NCBI GenBank assembly: GCA_947359465.1
Contig: OX375878.1
Location: 92,813,377-92,877,376, forward strand
Direction: 5' to 3'
DNA from: Metellina segmentata
Lineage: Eukaryota; Arthropoda; Arachnida; Araneae; Tetragnathidae
Length of the DNA: 64,000 nt
The translations under genes and the position numbers were made by a program. The notes beneath the pieces were generated by a model that was given only the letters and a program-made list of their open reading frames with translations, had not been told where the DNA came from and searched no databases. Numbering within the stretch: position 1 is the stretch's first letter; each line of letters begins with the position of its first letter. Of the stretch, positions 38,301 through 44,300 are shown piece after piece.

Positions 38301-41300
38301 CTGGATAACCATATTAGTATGTTTAACAGTTTTATGGCCACTATCTGACTCAGAATCACTGTCGAGAGAAAAGAACACATCTAAAGCTTCATTTAGCGTG
38401 AGATTGAAAAAGGGGAGGGACTAAATATTTTGTTTAAAAAAAATTAAATATTCACCTGAAATATTTTATTTTTAGATTGTAATTAAATTTTAACCCTGTT
38501 TAAGCTTTCAAATTAAAATAAATAGTCAAATTGGTAAAGGAACCTTGAAAGTAATAAATTGCTACCGATGTAACGAACTTCACACATCTGACGACAAGCA
38601 AGATTTCTTGCCAATCAAAAATACATCTACCTAATGTCTATCAAATAAGTTTCTTTCGAATTTTTTAGTGTATTAATATAAACAATAGATTTATGTCATA
38701 ATAAAGCACAAAAACTAGATAAAAAACAGTAATAAAAGAAATTTTTTGCCTCTTTAGCGATGATGGCCAAGACATAATTCGCGCTCGTACGAAATTCTAG
38801 CTTTGAACCATGTTTTAACCAAAAAGCTATCTGGGAAATACTCAACTAGTGCAGCATTTTGATTGGTTGATTCTTAGAAAGAAAAAAAACACTAAGTAGA
38901 ACCAATCCCGCCATATATTGGGAAAGAAAAAAATTATGTCGAGTACCAAATTTTCTTACCAACTGCCGTTAATGGGTTAGTTTCTTTATTTCTTTTAGAT
39001 TAGCTTTTGTGCATATGAACGATTTTATTCTGACTTTAAAGTATGCTTTAATCCTTTCATTAGAAAATTCTTCTTGATCTTTATTATGATTTGGGATTTA
39101 TCTTTTGAGTCACTCAAATTCAATTTTCTATAAAGGTATGTCCCTTTCATATTTGAACACTACTAAAACATTGCTACCCAAAAAAGGAATTTTTATTATT
39201 TTGCAGAAAGTATGTTGCAGTGTGAAACTTCGGTTAACCATCGGTCCGCTATTAAAAGTTAATTAAATATTAAAAGAGAGTACGTACACACATAGATATT
39301 GTACTCTATGTATAGTAACCAGATTGCTGCGAAAAATCATCCTCTCTTTACTGCTCAGCGGCGGAGGAGCTGGAGTGGCACACTCTTGTTACATTGACGA
39401 GTCACGTTTTTGGCCCACCTAGATGTTGCACATATGGTCGGATTCTGTTGTGGCTGAGAAGCTGTTGTGCTTGGTGCTGTACATTATTTGTTGCATAGTG
39501 GCATAGTTGTTTCGGCATTCAATAGTGACATTCACTCTAGTGAGTAATGTTGTTATGGTTTATTTTATTTTGTATTTTTGTGCTATTAAAAAATGGCTGA
39601 AAAGCGAAAACTGGTCTTGTTAGATCTCAACTAGAAAATTAAGATGAATAAACGTTTGAATAAAAGTGAAACTGCCACTAGTATTGCTCTTATTTATGGC
39701 ATTGGAAGAAACACAGTAAATGACATTAAATGTGATGCTGAAAAAACAGAATCTCTTTCAAAAATTCAAAACATCAATAGAGATCCTAAGACTAACTAAG
39801 AGGTGGGAATGTGGCAAATTGGACTGATCTTGACATTTTTATCAACGATGAAATTCTTTCCTGTGTGATTGACATCAAAGAAGAAATTGACAAAGGCAAG
39901 TGTTATATTTTTTAATGAAAAACTACATTAAGCCATACAGAAGCAAAGTTATTAAAATGATTTGAGGGGCAAGAAGAGGCAAACGCAATGCAGATATTTC
40001 TCTTATGTATAGTACGGAACATTGCCGCTTAGAAAGCACAAGCCTCAAAGAAACAAAAGAAAATGACAGACTATTTTAAAATTTGAATATGTATATACAT
40101 CTAGAACATAAATTCATGAAACAATATAAACTCTGCTGTACTTAATGTAAGTTGTGTGTATTGTTTGTTTCTGTAAAATAAAATACATGTATGTACAGTG
40201 TATTTTCAGTTCGTAAACGTGCACTATTATCATTCTATTATTCGTCTATTCTAACTGTCCTGACCTTGACGATTAATCTAAGTTTCGCTGTACTATGATG
40301 AACTAAAGTTTCTAATTTTGTGAAGATTTCATCCTTTTATTCGTACTAAAAAAATGTTTCTTTTAATTTGTATATCTATTTCATTGAATTAATTTCTGAA
40401 TTTTAGTGTAAAACCAGTGTTTTTGCATTTTCAATGGAATTGATTATGAATATTTTATTTTTCCAGGCACTTTGTGATGCTCTAAAGCGAGCTGTGTCAA
40501 TGCTGTCTGATTCGTGTAAGGTATTTTTGCCCGATATGTTGAATTTGCTGCTGCACTTATATAAAGGATGTCCCCACCCATATGTACTGGACATGACTAA
40601 ACAACTTCTGATACTGTTTGTGGATGATGCTGATCAGAAGTCAGCACTGACTAAATTTTTTTCGGAAATATGTAATCACACCATTCAGATCTCCATGAAA
40701 GACATTAGGGAAAGCACAACTGTGATTGAAGCTTTCTTGCAAGTATTAGAGCAAATCATAAAGAGAGCAAGTATATTTTTTAAAGATGAATCGATTAATC
40801 CACTGGTGTTGTTTCAATTTGGTATAGCTGCTCTAAGTTTGCCAGAGAAACCAACTGTGAGAGCTGCATCTGGCTTCCTAGTAAGTATTATTTAAATTCA
40901 TTTATATTTTTCTTATGTTTCTGTTAGGTGATTAAATTTCAATGCAAATTTATTACAATTTAGTTTTATAATTTTTAAGCATACAGTTTACCATGGGTGA
41001 ACAAAATTTTGGCATGTGTTCCAAAACTTAATTTGCTTGGCTAATTCTAGCCACTGTGTGGCCAGCACGGTGTTGCCCGTGACAATTCCAAAAAGGTCGA
41101 AAATGTTGGTTCAAGAGAGTAAAAAAACATAAATTCATTTTAAAATGTTCTAGATTAAATTTGAAAATTCAGACGACAAAAAATTAGGAGTACCTGTGTG
41201 CCCAAATTTCATTATCATAAAAAAGGAAAATAATAACGCTTGCCAACCGCAGGTGATTGCTATGCAATTTCAAAAACGATCGCAATTGCCCATTCTGTTG

Positions 41301-44300
41301 GTCTGGTGTGACGTTAATTAAATACCTACCAAAAACAATCGTGAAGATTATTCCAAAGGATGTTAAAGTCATGACGTAATTGTCTAATGCGGCCATATTC
41401 ATATTGCAAAAATAAAGAAGTTACAGTTGAAAAATTATTTATTTAAAGAAAATCAAATGTAAGGTATCTATCTGGTGTAACACTTTCCCGCAGATTTCAA
41501 ATTTGTTGAAATTTTCAATCTATGTTTAACAATTCCGATCGATTTTATAAAAAAGTACTAATTGATGTCACTCAAAAAAATTTTATTTGGTTTGCTTCAC
41601 TTCACTCGAATTGTTTGAGCGCAGGAAATGAATCTGATTATTCAATTGCAAAGACCAAATTAGTATTGGAAAAAATATAAAAATTACAACTGAAAAATAA
41701 TTTATTTAAAGAAGATCACTTTTTTAGGTATCGATCTGATGAAAAATTTTCCGTAGATTTCAAATCCGTTGAAATTTTTGCTAGGAAATAGAAAAAGAAC
41801 TGCAGAACACCAGTTAAAACTGTTTGTTCTGTTCATCTGCTGAAATCATTACTCAGAAAATGAAACGGTAAAAATAAATTTAGAATCTGATCTCTTGATA
41901 CCGTTGCCATTCTAAAAAGAACAATAATAATTAAATGCCAATAAACTAATTTTTAAATGTTCTAAATAAAATTTTAAAATTCGGGCACAATAGAAAAATT
42001 GCATCAAATGTGGACTACCGTGTGTCGAATTTCATTATTGTAAGTGCCATAGATTCGTCAGGACACTATCCACGGACAGACAAACACTTCCTTTTATAAT
42101 AGTAAGTAGACATGAGCATTCCAAAAATTTCGTAACTCACATGCATACCTGCCTGGGTTTTTTTCCTAATTTTTGTGCAAACAACTACTGGATGAAAAAA
42201 GTAAATTAAATTCGTCACTTGAATTCTTCATTTTCCACTACATCAGAGCAATCCATACAGGAATGATATGACAGCTTTTTTTTTTCTGGGTGGAAATAGT
42301 ATCTGGATTTCTTTGAGTAGGAAGTTTTCAATTGATGTCAATTTCGAAGTTTTGGAAAAACCCTAGCAACCGTGAAAGAAACACATAGGAATCAATGATT
42401 GCTAGATTGTCGTAAAATCCTTGGCACAAATTTTCAAGATAAACCTACAAATGTAAAACACTAAAAAAAATTTAATTGTTTATTTTTGCAATTTTTGGTG
42501 TCATTAATATGAAAATATCACCAAATTGGTTTCTCTGATTTCCAACTGCTGCCAATGACAGTAGAAGAGAGCATGGTTACTTTTTCTGGTTTGAATTGCC
42601 TTCTTAAACCCCAATTTGGTGCAATTGTTTCTAATTTGGTGCATTTGGTTGTTTTTATTTTAATAATTGTTTTTAAGCATTTTATTTTTTGGAGGAGGTT
42701 GGTATGCACCTGCATTGTCTTGAATTTTCTCTTAGCCTAGCTGAACAACACTAAGCAAAAGACTCACCATCGTGATCTATATTTTGCACATTTGAAACAT
42801 TGATAAAGTAAATATATTGTATCGAAGAAGTATATTTAGAAGAAATTAAGAAAAGAATAGAAATTGTGATTTTGCTTAATCTTGTTGCCATGCAAGCATA
42901 TATCTCAATTTGATTTTGCATGTTTTGCTCTTTTGATGTATATATCAAAATCCTTTAATTACTTTCGACTAAAAAAATTCCTTTCCACTATTTTGTTAAA
43001 ATAATTTTTAACACTTCATAGCACATATTGTATGAATATTTTTTGCTAAATAAATTATGACTGTTTCCTAGTTTGAGATGTTCATAAGCTAACCATATTT
43101 CCTTGACAAATGTGATAATGGGTTGGCAAAAATGGGAGATTGTGTTTTATTCTGTATTTTTGTAAAATACAATAAATTCTTCTGGGAGATCGTTATTAAA
43201 ACCGCAGTTTGACCTCTTTAGTTTTGAAGGATAGACTTAAGATTAGAAACTTTTAAAAATATAAATTTTAAACCTTGAACATTGAATAACAAAGCCACCA
43301 GTTAGCATACATTGTAAATAAAAATTACCACTACAGCAGAATATGCACCAAGTCGGGTACACAAATGTTGTCAACATGTATTTATTTTCATTAAATAAAT
43401 TGTTGTATGTATTGATACATTCTATAGATTAATGCCAATCTATGCTTATACAAATTACTATTATCCATTTGGGTATTAATGTATGATTATAGGTTGTGAA
43501 TAATAATTTACCATTGGCCACTATTAAAATATTTCATTAAAAAGGGACAAGATTGATATTTGTATATAAAACTATAAAACAGCAAGAAAATAAAAGACAG
43601 AAAAGCAGTATGTATGAATGATCAACCTAGATATATATTGAATTTGCAAGTCATGCTATAGTATCATGTGTAAATAATGATTGCATTTTTGGTATTTGAA
43701 TCAAACTATTGGGGGAAATAATTTTAATTTGAAGGATGATGAAACAAATAGAAACATTGATTCTTTTCTAGCATAATAAAATATGTATCTCTTGTCATGT
43801 TGCTTTTTAAAAATTAATTGCTTAGTGACACCTGTTAAAGTTCTTTTATTGATTTAATTTTATTTATTGAATAATGATTGGCAAACCCATTCGTATTTCA
43901 ACTCCATCTATATGTGACATGTTACATAACTTTTTGTTTTGTTTCAGACAGAATTTATAAGTCACAGCAGAGAAACCCCAAATATGCTTAATGTTGTTAA
44001 TAGCCAAGGAGAATTGTTGGTAATGCAAACTCTAAAGGTTTGTATTCGACTCATGTTCAAATAAAGACTGAAATTTATTGTTTGTATAAAAAATTCAAAT
44101 TTTGTGCAGTAGGTAAAATTCAGAAGAGTGTTATGATTGTATAAAATCAAAGTGTTTGGGAAAACGATAAATATGACAGGTATTCTGAAATGAGTATCTT
44201 TGTGCTTGTTCAGTATTGAAGCCTTGATATAGTAGCCTTATCTGTATGTAAATATAACAGCCCACGAAATTTCAAGGTATGATTACTTGCTCCAAGTTCC

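Noticed and set aside
37932..38424. Host coding frames on the + strand
   Set aside because: No domain. The minus strand carries the piggyBac-like acidic and Cys-rich pieces, and one frame is driven by the (CT)n tract.
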